38,851 nt of DNA from Deltaproteobacteria bacterium (lineage in GTDB: Bacteria; Desulfobacterota; Desulfovibrionia; Desulfovibrionales; Desulfovibrionaceae), in the NCBI GenBank assembly GCA_009929215.1, contig SAAX01000022.1:1-38851 (forward strand), written 5' to 3'. Positions within the stretch are counted from its first letter, which is position 1. Each line of letters starts with the position of its first letter. Shown here one piece after another: positions 7,139 through 16,166 of the stretch. The position numbers were made by a program, and so were the translations under genes. Under the pieces are notes generated by a model that made no database searches, was not told the DNA's origin, and saw nothing but the letters and a program-made list of their open reading frames with translations.

Positions 7139-8599
7139 ATGACTGTATTCCGTTTTGCCATCATTACACTGAGCGCCTTTCTGCTCGCCCCATCTGCGGC
7201 CCTTGCCGCTGCCGACCATCTTTCTGTTCCCGGTACCCTCTCCGCCTGGTGGATCATCCCCTTCGGGGGCATGCTGCTTTCCATCGCCATAATGCCGCTT
7301 ACGGCCCACGTTTTCTGGGAACACCACCGGGGCAAGATCTCCATATTCTGGGCGCTGGCCTTTCTGGTTCCCTGCCTGGCGGTCTACGGCCCCGGCGTGA
7401 CCTTTTATGAATTTTGCCACAGCATTCTGCTGGATTATATACCGTTTTTGGTACTGCTGTTTGCACTGTACACCGTTGCCGGGGGCGTGCGCCTCAAGGG
7501 ATCGCTGGTGGGTACACCGCCTGTGAATCTGGGTATTCTGGCACTGGGCACAGTGCTGGCAAGCTGGATGGGCACAACGGGTGCTGCCATGCTGCTGGTG
7601 CGGCCCATGCTGCGCGCCAACGCGCACCGCAAATACCGTGTGCATTCTGTGGTATTTTTCATTTTTCTGGTGGCCAACATTGGCGGCTCACTTTCGCCCC
7701 TGGGCGACCCGCCACTTTTTTTGGGTTTTTTGAAGGGCGTGGACTTTTTTTGGACCACATCGCACCTTTTTCTCAAAACTCTGTGCCTGTCCGTGGCCCT
7801 GCTGGCGCTGTACTTTATTATTGATACGGTGCTCTATAATAAGGAAGGCCGCCCCGTGCCGCCCGCGCCCGCAAGCCCTGCCACTAATGCAGACAGCGCC
7901 GGGCAGAGCATGCAGCCACAGGAAAAACTTGGCCTCGACGGCAAGATCAACCTGCTATTTCTGCTGGGCGTAGTACTTGCGGTGCTGCTCTCTGGCCTGT
8001 ATCCGCTGGGAACAGTGGCAAACATCGGCGGCGTGCCCCTTGAGGCGCAAAACGTGCTGCGCGATGCGGCCCTGCTGGTTCTGGCCTGGCTTTCGTTGCG
8101 GCATACCAGCCGCAAATGCCGTGAACTCAACGGTTTTACGTGGGGGCCCATTGAAGAAGTGGCCCAGCTGTTCTTTGGCATATTTGTGAGCATGATTCCG
8201 GCCATGGCCATTCTCAAGGCGGGTACGTCTGGCGCGCTGGCTCCCTTGGTGGAACTGGTTTCGCGCGACGGGCAGCCGGTCAATGCCATGTACTTTTGGC
8301 TTACGGGCATTCTCTCAAGCTTTTTGGACAATGCCCCCACCTACATGGTTTTTTTCAACACAGCCGGTGGCGATGCGCAAAACCTCATGCACCACATGCC
8401 CGAAACACTGGCGGCCATCTCGGCCGGGGCGGTATTTATGGGCGCATGCAGCTACATTGGCAACGCGCCAAACTTTATGGTGCGCGCCATTGCTGAAGAT
8501 CAAGGCGTGCGCATGCCCGGATTTTTTGGCTATATTCTTTGGTCTGTGTGCATTCTTGTGCCGCTGTTTGCCCTGCTTACCTGGGCTTTCTTTGTGTAG
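7139..8599 (+). CDS. NhaD/ArsB-like sodium:proton antiporter (ion transporter superfamily)
   Basis: 486 residues, strongly hydrophobic with about 11-13 membrane segments. The N-terminus is signal-like (MTVFRFAIITLSAFLL then 'PSAALAAADH'), as in NhaD proteins. Each half carries a re-entrant-loop motif of the ion transporter superfamily: 'GGSLSPLGDPPLFLGFL' in the first half, and 'SSFLDNAPTYMVFF' with 'GACSYIGNAPNFMV' in the second. A hydrophilic linker rich in Pro, Ala and Ser separates the halves. Known for the family: exchange of cytoplasmic Na+ for H+, or transport of oxyanions or carboxylates. The ATG at 7139 has an AGGAG Shine-Dalgarno; the same frame stays open far upstream to 6296, but that part is antisense to trmH and not coding. 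A terminator follows. Confidence 0.9.
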   Translation: MTVFRFAIITLSAFLLAPSAALAAADHLSVPGTLSAWWIIPFGGMLLSIAIMPLTAHVFWEHHRGKISIFWALAFLVPCLAVYGPGVTFYEFCHSILLDYIPFLVLLFALYTVAGGVRLKGSLVGTPPVNLGILALGTVLASWMGTTGAAMLLVRPMLRANAHRKYRVHSVVFFIFLVANIGGSLSPLGDPPLFLGFLKGVDFFWTTSHLFLKTLCLSVALLALYFIIDTVLYNKEGRPVPPAPASPATNADSAGQSMQPQEKLGLDGKINLLFLLGVVLAVLLSGLYPLGTVANIGGVPLEAQNVLRDAALLVLAWLSLRHTSRKCRELNGFTWGPIEEVAQLFFGIFVSMIPAMAILKAGTSGALAPLVELVSRDGQPVNAMYFWLTGILSSFLDNAPTYMVFFNTAGGDAQNLMHHMPETLAAISAGAVFMGACSYIGNAPNFMVRAIAEDQGVRMPGFFGYILWSVCILVPLFALLTWAFFV

Positions 8600-8636
8600 G
8601 CGCACGTACCTGGCAACCGACTGACATACAGCAACG

Positions 8637-8664
8637 AAAAAGGCGGGACTTGGCCCGCCTTTTT
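8637..8664. terminator. Bidirectional intrinsic terminator between antiporter and hydG
   Basis: AAAAAGGCGGG at 8637-8647 pairs with CCCGCCTTTTT at 8654-8664 across a six-base loop. The A and T runs on both sides let it serve the plus-strand antiporter gene and the converging hydG. Confidence 0.9.
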
Positions 8665-8717
8665 ACGTTAATCACAGATCACACCTGTGTTTGAGGGTTT
8701 TAGTTGCAGGCGGTCTG

Positions 8718-10109
8718 TTAGATGAATTCGTCGATGCGGCCAGCGCGCACCTTGGAGAGCAGGCGCTTGGCCGCGCCCAGTTCAACGGTGGTCATTTTTC
8801 CCATTTTCTCGGTCAGCAGCTGTTCGCCCATCATGCGCGTGTAGGGCGTGGCGTAATGCAGCAAAAACTCCTGGAACGATGCGGCAGAGTTGGGGCCGCA
8901 CTGGTTTTTCATGCCGCATTCGCGCACCATGGCCAAAAAGTCGTCGCCACGACGGCCCAAACGCGGGCAGGCCGCGCAAAAAGACGGCAGGTGGCGGGCT
9001 TCTTCAAGCAGAAAGCGCACCACTTCGTCCACATGGCAGTCTTCGCCAATGGGGAAGGGAACCTTCTGGTCGGCATCGTCAATCCAGTTGCCGTAGGGAT
9101 TGGCCACACTGCCCGTGAGCAGTTGTGAACCGCCCGCGCTACAGGCATCGCGCCATAGGCCCGCAGGCTCCTTGGTGGTCAAAATGATGCCAGCGTAGGG
9201 AACAGCCAGACGCGCAATGGCCACGCAGCGCAGGTATTCTGAATCGCTCACGGGATAGGGCGTCTGCATGTTGCTGCCCGGTGCGCAACGCATGCGGTGC
9301 AAACTCAGGGTGCGGCAGCCCGCATTGTAGGCACGCAGCAAGTGCGCCTGATGGTGCACCACGCCCAGCAGATCATACTGCCACGGGCCAAGGCCCAGCA
9401 TCAGGCCGCTGCCCACATCTGGTACACCTGCCTGAAAGGCCACATCTGCCGCGTTGAGGCGTGCGTAATAATCACTCTTGGGGCCAGAAATGTGGGCCGC
9501 GCGATAGCTGGCCTCGTGGTAGGTGTCCTGATATATGAGCATTGTGCCCACATAGGAATCAAGCAGGGCCGCGTATTCGTGTGATTCAAGGGCGCCCACG
9601 TTGACGTTGACGCTGTGTACCTCGCCCACGCCGTCAAAGGCCGTGTACAGAATGCTGATGGCCTCGGCCAGATATTCAATGTCCGCATTGGGCAACTGCC
9701 CGCTCACAAGAAAAATGCGCTTGTGCCCCTGACGGATAAGCTTGAGGGCAGCCTGACGCATTTCAGGCGGGGTCATGTATTTGCGTTCAATGGCCTTGTT
9801 GCTCTTGCGGTTGGCGCAGTACAGACACTCGCTGCCGCAGTGGTTCGAGATGTGCAGCGGGGCAGAAAGCACGATGCGGTCGCCGTACACCTTCTGCTTT
9901 ACTTCGTCGGCCACGGCCATGATGCGGCCAATGCCCACACCATCCTGCACACGCATAAGGGCCACGGTTTCATCCATCGAAAGCGGTTGCAGCTCAAGCG
10001 ACTTGTTGAGTATGTCCCGCAGCTCGGCGTTGTCGGGCGCGGTATCCCTTTCCAGTGCTTTTTCAATGGCCTTGGGATCAAACCAACTTGGCTGTGCATG
10101 AGCAGACAT
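8718..10109 (-). CDS. hydG: [FeFe]-hydrogenase H-cluster maturase HydG (radical SAM tyrosine lyase)
   Basis: 463 residues. HydG cleaves tyrosine with radical SAM chemistry to make the CO and CN ligands of the di-iron site of [FeFe]-hydrogenase, in the cytoplasm. The radical SAM CX3CX2C cluster is at C91, C95 and C98 ('HCGSECLYCANR'). The C-terminal auxiliary cluster has the HydG-specific CX2CX22C spacing at C378, C381 and C404. That spacing and the overall length separate it from the paralog ThiH. The start at 10109 (MSAHAQPSWFD) has an AAGGAAGG Shine-Dalgarno; the frame opens 19 codons earlier but that stretch is AT-rich promoter DNA. HydE, HydF and hydrogenase genes are not adjacent. The promoter candidate is at 10201-10229. 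Confidence 0.96.
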   Translation of the reverse strand: MSAHAQPSWFDPKAIEKALERDTAPDNAELRDILNKSLELQPLSMDETVALMRVQDGVGIGRIMAVADEVKQKVYGDRIVLSAPLHISNHCGSECLYCANRKSNKAIERKYMTPPEMRQAALKLIRQGHKRIFLVSGQLPNADIEYLAEAISILYTAFDGVGEVHSVNVNVGALESHEYAALLDSYVGTMLIYQDTYHEASYRAAHISGPKSDYYARLNAADVAFQAGVPDVGSGLMLGLGPWQYDLLGVVHHQAHLLRAYNAGCRTLSLHRMRCAPGSNMQTPYPVSDSEYLRCVAIARLAVPYAGIILTTKEPAGLWRDACSAGGSQLLTGSVANPYGNWIDDADQKVPFPIGEDCHVDEVVRFLLEEARHLPSFCAACPRLGRRGDDFLAMVRECGMKNQCGPNSAASFQEFLLHYATPYTRMMGEQLLTEKMGKMTTVELGAAKRLLSKVRAGRIDEFI

Positions 10110-10200
10110 GGGAACCTTCCTTGCAATATTATTCAAGTATTTCAGGCAGAAATGCCAACACAGCAAGCCTGCACATTATGTTATTTTGTTCACAAGTTGC

Positions 10201-10229
10201 ACGTTATTTATTTCACATTTTCAAGTCAA
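10201..10229 (-). promoter_or_regulatory. Candidate hydG promoter
   Basis: On the minus strand TTGACT (10229-10224) and TAACGT (10206-10201) are 17 bases apart, which would give a leader of roughly 85 bases before the hydG start. The region is much more AT-rich than the surrounding genes. Confidence 0.5.
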
Positions 10230-10247
10230 GGTATCTACTCCTGCTTG

Positions 10248-10261
10248 ATTGATTAATCAAT
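10248..10261. promoter_or_regulatory. 14-base perfect palindrome upstream of hydG
   Basis: ATTGATTAATCAAT is a perfect palindrome lying about 20 bases upstream of the hydG -35 candidate and just before a plus-strand TTGACA at 10270-10275. It is placed as an activator or repressor site would be. The regulator is not identifiable by eye. Confidence 0.4.
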
Positions 10262-10640
10262 GAACTTTTTTGACAACTTTTTGTCCATAAATTTTTAATA
10301 AATTTAGCATATTATTCAAATATAGTTGATTGAAGTCATCAAATACACACGGAAAAAAAGTTTTTTACTCCCTCTTTGTCAAGCATTCTACCCAACACTC
10401 TGCCCAGTTCTCTGGCGACACCCGGGCCGCGCTTGCACAGCAATTTGCACGGCGCTATATTGCCAAAGCGTTCTCGGCCACGGCAGATATTCACGGTAGC
10501 GTGCAAGAACTGCCGCGTACTTGCATTGCCGTAGACCAAATACGCAGACCAGAGCCGTCAGCAGCTTGAACCGTGGCTCATCAAATCTCGGTCAAGGCTC
10601 TGCCACCACAGCCAACACCCCCTGATTGCAAGGAAACCCC
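10262..10640. other. Remainder of the hydG / BMP-protein intergenic region, no gene seen
   Basis: The first part is AT-rich and holds a possible plus-strand promoter: TTGACA at 10270-10275 with TTTAAT at 10294-10299, 18 bases apart. From about 10390 the composition returns to GC-rich, but no open frame with a ribosome-binding site was convincing. A 79-codon frame starting with TTG at 10330 has no Shine-Dalgarno and no recognisable protein character. If the promoter is real, the BMP-family gene has a leader of over 300 bases. Confidence 0.4.
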
Positions 10641-11723
10641 ATGCCCACACTGCGCGTTGCCAAATACCTACTCCCCCTCGTGCTTTTTGCCTGTCTTGTG
10701 GCATTGTCTGCCACAGCCAGCGCCACCCCCAGCGCTGACCTCAACAAGCCCCAGCCCCCGCTGCGCGTGGCCCTGCTGCTTGAAACGCCCACGGGCGACA
10801 ACGACTGGAACGACAGCCTGGTGGAAGGTCTGCGACAGGCCGAGCAGCAGCTTGACGTGCGCCCCACGGTTGTGGTTGCCCAACCAGGGCATGACGAGGC
10901 GGCACTGCAAGAGATGTTTCGCACGGCAGCGGGCAGCAATGATCTTGTGCTGGTGGCGTCCAGCGGCCTGCACGAAGTTTTGCGCAACAATGCCGCCAAT
11001 TACCGCCGCACCATGTTTGGCTGCATCGATGCGGGCGTGCGCGCGCCCAACATCATGTCTGTGACCTTTGCCGACGAGCAGGCGGCCTACCTTGCAGGGG
11101 CCGCAGCAGCTATGGCTGCCCATCAGACAACCCTGCCCGGCATGCGCGGCAGCAAGATGATCGGCTGGATCACTGGCGAGGATTGCCCCGCCATGCGCTC
11201 GCTGCTGGGTGGCTTTACCGAAGGCGTGCGCGTGATCGACCCCGAAATACGCGTGGTGAATGTGGTTACCGGCTCGTTTGCCAATGCAGAGGCTGGCCGC
11301 ACGGCCGCGCGCAACCTGCTTGATCAGGGTGCGGATGTGCTGGTGCTGGCCAGCGGCATGGGCAACGGCCCTGCCCTTCAGGAAGTGAAGACGCGCAATG
11401 CCTATGCCGTGGGCCTCAATACCAGCAAAGACGCCCAGCTGCCCGGCCACGTGATCACCTCTATTCTCAAGCATCCCAACAAGGCCGTGTTCGATATTGT
11501 GGCTGCTGCGGCTTCCGGCAAGTTTGCGGGCAAGGAGATTCTGGTGCGCGACCTGCAAAACGGCGGCGTGGATATCACCGACATGGCGGCATTTAAGGCT
11601 GCTGCGGGCAAAAACACGCCCCCGGACCTTGACCGCCGCCTGCGTGAACTGCGCGGCGAAATACTCAGCGGCGGCGTGCGCCTCAAGTCGCTGCGCGAAC
11701 GCACGCTTTGCGATTGCCTATAA
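10641..11723 (+). CDS. BMP-family (PnrA-like) periplasmic substrate-binding protein
   Basis: 360 residues. A signal peptide (about residues 1-28, 'LLPLVLFACLVALSATASA') is followed by a two-lobed binding-protein fold. The frame matches the basic membrane protein family. It shows 'LRVALLLETPTGDNDWNDSLVEGL' split over the first strand and helix, 'VTFADEQAAYLAGAAAAMAA' in the middle, and 'GADVLVLASGMGNGPALQEV' in the second lobe. Known members bind purine nucleosides or other small molecules for ABC importers, or act as sensors. No permease or ATPase gene is next to it. The signal sequence contains a Cys but 'LFAC' is a poor lipobox, so it may be soluble. The ATG at 10641 is chosen for its AAGGAAA Shine-Dalgarno; an upstream in-frame TTG overlaps that site. 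Alanine dehydrogenase follows 191 bases downstream. Confidence 0.85.
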   Translation: MPTLRVAKYLLPLVLFACLVALSATASATPSADLNKPQPPLRVALLLETPTGDNDWNDSLVEGLRQAEQQLDVRPTVVVAQPGHDEAALQEMFRTAAGSNDLVLVASSGLHEVLRNNAANYRRTMFGCIDAGVRAPNIMSVTFADEQAAYLAGAAAAMAAHQTTLPGMRGSKMIGWITGEDCPAMRSLLGGFTEGVRVIDPEIRVVNVVTGSFANAEAGRTAARNLLDQGADVLVLASGMGNGPALQEVKTRNAYAVGLNTSKDAQLPGHVITSILKHPNKAVFDIVAAAASGKFAGKEILVRDLQNGGVDITDMAAFKAAAGKNTPPDLDRRLRELRGEILSGGVRLKSLRERTLCDCL

Positions 11724-11816
11724 ATTGGACGCCCAAGAATAATCAATTTTATTGCTGATAAACGTAAAAGAATCTACGGTTTCCCATCGGGTGGCCAGGC
11801 CAGCCCGTAAAGGCGT

Positions 11817-11827
11817 CCCCCCCCCCC
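11817..11827 (+). repeat. Run of 11 C in the ald leader
   Basis: Eleven consecutive C residues, 87 bases before the ald start and 93 bases after the BMP-family stop. Long homopolymers are prone to slippage. In this position slippage would alter spacing in the leader or promoter, not a reading frame. Confidence 0.7.
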
Positions 11828-11914
11828 ACGCCCCAGACCATGGACAAATGCATGCAACCTGCGTGACCCCCAACCAGAGGCCACGCGCCAACCATAAGCT
11901 TGCGAGGATTATCC

Positions 11915-13033
11915 ATGATTATTGGCGTCACCAAAGAGATCAAGGCCGATGAATACCGCGTGGGCATCACCCCGGCGGGTGTGAAGGCTTTAACCGATCA
12001 CGGGCACAAGGTTCTGGTGGAAAGCGGTGCGGGGCTTGGCAGCCGCATAGGTGATGACGAATTCGCCAAGGCTGGCGCAAGCATGCTGCCGGTGGCAGAT
12101 GTTTGGGCCAAGGCAGAAATGATCATGAAGGTCAAGGAGCCCCTGCCCAGCGAATACAAATATTTCCGTCCTGGTCTGCTGCTGTTTACCTATCTGCATC
12201 TGGCCGCCGACAAGGAACTTACCGACGCCCTGCTCAAGTCTGGCGTTGTGGGCCTTGCCTACGAAACCGTACAGCCGCAAGACCGCAGCCTGCCCCTGCT
12301 GGCCCCCATGTCTGAAGTGGCTGGCCGCATGGCCGTGCAGATGGGCTCGTATATTCTGACCAAACAGGCTGGCGGCGCTGGCATGCTGCTGGGCGGCGTG
12401 GCTGGCGTGCAGCGCGCCCGCGTTGCCATTGTGGGCGGCGGCACGGTAGGCACAGAAGCTGCCAAGATGGCCATGGGCCTTGGTGCCGAAGTGACCATTC
12501 TCGACAACAACCTGAACCGCTTGCGCTATCTGGGCGACATCTTTTCCTCGCGGGTGCAGACTCTTGCCTCCAACGAATACAACATTGCCGGGGCAGTCAA
12601 GGATTCCGATCTTGTCATAGGTTCTGTGCTCATTCCCGGTGCAATGGCGCCCAAGCTGGTGACAGAAGCCATGATCAAAACCATGCGCCCCGGCAGTGTG
12701 GTGGTTGACGTGGCCATCGACCAGGGTGGCTCATTTGAAACCACGGCTGGCAAGCCCACTACCCACCACGAGCCCACGTTTGAAAAGTACGGCGTCATCC
12801 ATTACGCCGTTGCCAACATTCCCGGGGCCGTGCCGGTAACATCCACCTTCGCTCTGACCAACGCCACCCTGCCCTTTGCGGTGGAGCTGGCAGACAAAGG
12901 CTGGAAAAACGCTTGCCGCGACAATATAGCCCTTGAGCGCGGCCTCAATACGGTCAACGGCCAGTGCACCTTTGCCGGTGTGGCCGAAGCCTTTGGCCTG
13001 CCCTGCGTTTCTACGGCGCAGATTCTGCGCTAG
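11915..13033 (+). CDS. ald: Alanine dehydrogenase
   Basis: 372 residues. It catalyses NAD-dependent reversible oxidative deamination of L-alanine to pyruvate and ammonia in the cytoplasm; in Desulfovibrio it can feed alanine into pyruvate metabolism. The known active-site residues are present at their standard positions: R15 ('[10 protein letters not shown]'), K74 ('MKVKEP'), H95 ('YLHLA') and D269 ('VDVAIDQGG'). The NAD-binding Rossmann motif '[13 protein letters not shown]' is at residues 171-183. The ATG at 11915 has a GAGG Shine-Dalgarno; a TTG five codons upstream is ignored because it overlaps that site. The gene may be read through from the BMP-family gene or have its own promoter in the C-run spacer. 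A clear terminator follows. Confidence 0.97.
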   Translation: MIIGVTKEIKADEYRVGITPAGVKALTDHGHKVLVESGAGLGSRIGDDEFAKAGASMLPVADVWAKAEMIMKVKEPLPSEYKYFRPGLLLFTYLHLAADKELTDALLKSGVVGLAYETVQPQDRSLPLLAPMSEVAGRMAVQMGSYILTKQAGGAGMLLGGVAGVQRARVAIVGGGTVGTEAAKMAMGLGAEVTILDNNLNRLRYLGDIFSSRVQTLASNEYNIAGAVKDSDLVIGSVLIPGAMAPKLVTEAMIKTMRPGSVVVDVAIDQGGSFETTAGKPTTHHEPTFEKYGVIHYAVANIPGAVPVTSTFALTNATLPFAVELADKGWKNACRDNIALERGLNTVNGQCTFAGVAEAFGLPCVSTAQILR

Positions 13034-13053
13034 CAGCGACTCTGCAAACTGAT

Positions 13054-13108
13054 ATGGCCCGTATCCGGCCCGAAGAAAATTCTTCTGGGTCTGATACGGG
13101 CCATTTTT
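13054..13108 (+). terminator. Intrinsic terminator of ald
   Basis: A 12-base-pair stem (13054-13065 with 13093-13104) encloses a second hairpin (CCCGAAGAA with TTCTTCTGGG, one mismatch) and is followed by five T. Confidence 0.88.
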
Positions 13109-13162
13109 ATGGAGGCTGGTCAGCCTGACTGGCCGAATATATGGCTTGAATGACTGGCAGAG

Positions 13163-14314
13163 TTAGGGCTTTTTCAGGCCACTTGCATCATCCACCGGGG
13201 TTCCGTCTGCCCGCTGCGAAAAGCGCGGCACAGACATATGGCACGCGCCACGGCCCGTGCGGCGGGTAAAGTCCTGGTGGTAGGCTTCTGCCGCATAAAA
13301 TGGTCCGGCGGGTTCAATCTGGGTGGCCACCTTGTAGCCCAGCTCTTTTAACCGGGCCACCAGCTTTTGCGCCACGGCCTTTTGCTCTGCATTTTCATAA
13401 AACACTGCCGAGCGGTACTGCTCGCCCCAGTCCGGCCCCTGCCTGTTCAACTGGGTGGGGTCGTGGATTTCAAAAAAGCGCCGCAAAATCTGCTCATACG
13501 AAACGCGGGCCGGGTCAAAGCGCACCAGCACGGCCTCCGCATGGCCGGTATCTCCCCGGCAAACGTCCTCGTAACTGGGGTTGACCGTATGCCCGCCCGT
13601 GTAGCCAGATACTGCCTCGCACACACCAGCAATTTTCTGAAAGGTGTCTTCTACCCCCCAAAAGCAGCCGCCCGCCACAATGGCCGTGGCCGTGCAGCCG
13701 CCACTTGCCGGGGCTGGCTTGCCATTGACCGGGCTGGCTGTCGGGCTAGTAGCAAGCCCAGCGGCAGAAGCCACGGTGGCAGAATTTTTTTCTGCCAGTC
13801 GGGCCAGTGCGGCCTTTTCTTCATCGCTGCCCGCCGGGGCAAATTTCATGGAAAGCGAATTGACGCAGTGGCGCGTGTTACGCTCCGTAAAACCCTCGCC
13901 CTCAAAAACATGGCCCAAATGCCCGCCGCAGTGGGCGCAGGTGATCTCTACCCTGCGGCCATCGGCATCGGGCACACGGCGCACAGCGCCCGCCACTTCC
14001 TTGTCAAAGCTGGGCCAGCCGCAGCCGGATTCAAACTTGTCTTCGGAATGATAGAGCGGCATGCCGCACTGACGGCAGATGTAGGTTCCTGCCGCGTGAT
14101 TATCAAGATATTCGCCAGTGTATGGCGCTTCTGTAGCCTTGCGCAGCAGCACTTCAGCCTCCAGGGCCGAGAGCGGCGGCATGGGATAAGTCTTTTGCAT
14201 CAGAACCTCCTGACCAGCTGCCAGTGCCCCGCCCGCCAGGGGCGACAGGCAAATACCCAGCAACAGCAATGGGGTGCAAACAAGGAGAAAAAATGTCCGT
14301 GCTATCTTGTGCAT
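13163..14314 (-). CDS. Secreted bifunctional methionine sulfoxide reductase (MsrB-MsrA fusion)
   Basis: 383 residues with domains in the order signal peptide, MsrB, linker, MsrA. Residues 1-33 are a signal sequence ('[16 protein letters not shown]' then 'AGGALAAGQ'), so the enzyme works in the periplasm. The MsrB part (about 45-165) has zinc ligands C80, C83, C126 and C129, and the catalytic Cys150 in '[11 protein letters not shown]', which reduces R-methionine sulfoxide. An Ala/Pro/Ser-rich linker follows. The MsrA part (about 208-365) has catalytic Cys217 in '[11 protein letters not shown]', which reduces the S-epimer. B-before-A is the less common order; many fusions are A-B. The ATG at 14314 has a GGAGGAG Shine-Dalgarno; the frame stays open upstream into galE DNA but that is not coding. 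Role: repair of oxidised envelope proteins, relevant for an anaerobe meeting oxygen. Confidence 0.95.
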   Translation of the reverse strand: MHKIARTFFLLVCTPLLLLGICLSPLAGGALAAGQEVLMQKTYPMPPLSALEAEVLLRKATEAPYTGEYLDNHAAGTYICRQCGMPLYHSEDKFESGCGWPSFDKEVAGAVRRVPDADGRRVEITCAHCGGHLGHVFEGEGFTERNTRHCVNSLSMKFAPAGSDEEKAALARLAEKNSATVASAAGLATSPTASPVNGKPAPASGGCTATAIVAGGCFWGVEDTFQKIAGVCEAVSGYTGGHTVNPSYEDVCRGDTGHAEAVLVRFDPARVSYEQILRRFFEIHDPTQLNRQGPDWGEQYRSAVFYENAEQKAVAQKLVARLKELGYKVATQIEPAGPFYAAEAYHQDFTRRTGRGACHMSVPRFSQRADGTPVDDASGLKKP

Positions 14315-14432
14315 GTGCTCCTCCCGGCGCAGCGGTGGGTCATGGTTGAACATAAGCACCGGACCGGAACATGTCGAGGGCAAGGCGCTGCACAAAGTTA
14401 TCGTACAGCCGCAACGGCTTGCTGCTGCAAAC

Positions 14433-14463
14433 AAAAAGCGCCCACCCCCAAAGGGACAGGCGC
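14433..14463 (-). terminator. Intrinsic terminator of galE
   Basis: On the minus strand GCGCC...CCC pairs with GGG...GGCGC, followed by five T. It lies 27 bases after the galE stop. Confidence 0.8.
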
Positions 14464-14489
14464 AAAATATTGGCATTGTAAACCAGCAG

Positions 14490-15476
14490 CTATTCCTCAA
14501 AGCCATCCGGCCTGCGTGAATGCCAGGCCCAGGCAGAGGCGATGATGCTGTCGATATCCGCGCGCGCAGTCCAGCCCAGCACGTCATTGGCACGTTGGGC
14601 CGAGGCCACGAGCCGCGCCGGGTCGCCGGGGCGGCGCGCACCGATGGAAACCGCAATCTCGCGCCCGGTAACGCGCTGGGCGGCCTCAACCATTTGCCGC
14701 ACAGAAAAGCCCGTGCCGTTGCCAAGGTTGCACACTTCGCTTGCACCACCAGCCCGCAAATAATCAACGGCGCGCATGTGGGCATCTGCCAGCTCCACCA
14801 CATCCAGATAATCACGAATGCACGTGCCGTCGGGCGTTGGGTAGTCATCGCCAAAAATGGTAATGTGCGGTCTTTTGCCCAGAGGAACCTGAAGAATAAT
14901 GGGAATCAGATGGCTTTCCGGCCTGTGGTCTTCGCCAATTTCGCCCTGCGCCCAAGCTCCGGCCACGTTGAAATAGCGCAGAATCACAGAGCGTATGCCG
15001 TGCGCCGCGCCCACCCAATGCATCATGCGCTCCATGGCAAGCTTGCTTTCGCCATAGGGATTGGTGGGCCGCAAGGGTGCGGTTTCGGGGATGGGCACGG
15101 CATCTGGCTCGCCGTACACCGAGGCGGTGGACGAAAAAACTATCTTGTCCACACCATGCCGCACCATGCCCTCAAGCAGCACCATCATGCCGTGGATATT
15201 GTTCTGAAAATATCTGAGCGGCTGCTCCATGCTCTCGCCCACCAGCGAGCAGGCGGCAAAGTGCAGCACAGCCTCGATGGGCTGCTCTGTAAACACCGCA
15301 TCAAGCAGTGCGGGATCGCGCATGTCGCCAGAGTACAGACGCACGCCCTGCGGCACCGAGGCCCGATGGCCGGTAAGAAAATTGTCGAGCACCACCGGTG
15401 TTTCGCCGCGCTCCAGCAGGGCACGCACATTGTGCGAACCAATATACCCAGCACCACCGCAAACCAGAACAGCCAT
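14490..15476 (-). CDS. galE: UDP-glucose 4-epimerase
   Basis: 328 residues, an extended short-chain dehydrogenase. It interconverts UDP-glucose and UDP-galactose with bound NAD in the cytoplasm, supplying galactose for surface polysaccharide or lipopolysaccharide. Seen: the NAD motif GGAGYIG at residues 7-13, '[12 protein letters not shown]' near residue 72, the catalytic 'SSTASVYG', and the YxxxK pair Y141/K145 in 'NPYGESK'. Also present are 'RYFNVAGA' and the C-terminal '[13 protein letters not shown]', both typical of GalE. The ATG at 15476 has an AAGGAG Shine-Dalgarno. The flavodoxin gene upstream on the same strand has its own terminator, so galE is likely transcribed separately. Confidence 0.95.
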   Translation of the reverse strand: MAVLVCGGAGYIGSHNVRALLERGETPVVLDNFLTGHRASVPQGVRLYSGDMRDPALLDAVFTEQPIEAVLHFAACSLVGESMEQPLRYFQNNIHGMMVLLEGMVRHGVDKIVFSSTASVYGEPDAVPIPETAPLRPTNPYGESKLAMERMMHWVGAAHGIRSVILRYFNVAGAWAQGEIGEDHRPESHLIPIILQVPLGKRPHITIFGDDYPTPDGTCIRDYLDVVELADAHMRAVDYLRAGGASEVCNLGNGTGFSVRQMVEAAQRVTGREIAVSIGARRPGDPARLVASAQRANDVLGWTARADIDSIIASAWAWHSRRPDGFEE

Positions 15477-15555
15477 ATTTGCTCCGCTCCTTCATTTGCC
15501 GCAATTTTGCGGATGGCAATTCTGCACTTGTCGAAATATTTTGGCAAGAGGATAG

Positions 15556-15610
15556 AAAAGGCCCGCCTCTGGCCCCCATGCAGCTTGTCATGCGGGCCGT
15601 TGCGGGCCTT
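15556..15610 (-). terminator. Intrinsic terminator of the flavodoxin gene
   Basis: On the minus strand an outer stem AAGGCCCGC (15610-15602) pairs with GCGGGCCTT (15566-15558) around an inner GC-rich hairpin, ending in TTTTC. It is 30 bases after the flavodoxin stop. Confidence 0.8.
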
Positions 15611-15639
15611 TGACGAGTGCGGCAAAACCCGCACCGCGC

Positions 15640-16107
<468 letters not shown>

Positions 16108-16115
16108 TTAGTTTA

Positions 16116-16132
16116 AAAATGAAATTCATTTT
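16116..16132. promoter_or_regulatory. Fur-box-like palindrome in front of flavodoxin
   Basis: AAAATGAA-A-TTCATTTT is a perfect 8-1-8 inverted repeat, AT-rich like Fur boxes. It begins five bases after the -10 element of the flavodoxin promoter, where a bound repressor would block initiation. Flavodoxin is a known iron-responsive gene in Desulfovibrio. Inferred role: Fur repression under iron-replete conditions. Confidence 0.7.
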
Positions 16133-16137
16133 CTAAA

Positions 16138-16166
16138 TGGATAGGGCTGATCAATCCGGCTGTCAA
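16138..16166 (-). promoter_or_regulatory. Flavodoxin sigma-70 promoter
   Basis: On the minus strand TTGACA (16166-16161) and TATCCA (16143-16138) are exactly 17 bases apart, about 50 bases before the start codon. The -35 is a perfect consensus. Confidence 0.75.

Noticed and set aside
10330..10569. 79-codon plus-strand open frame between hydG and the BMP-family gene
   Set aside because: TTG start without Shine-Dalgarno, starts in AT-rich promoter DNA, and has no recognisable protein features.
14315..14854. N-terminal extension of the MsrB-MsrA frame
   Set aside because: It crosses the galE terminator and the 3' end of galE in another frame. The ATG at 14314 has a strong Shine-Dalgarno and starts the signal peptide.
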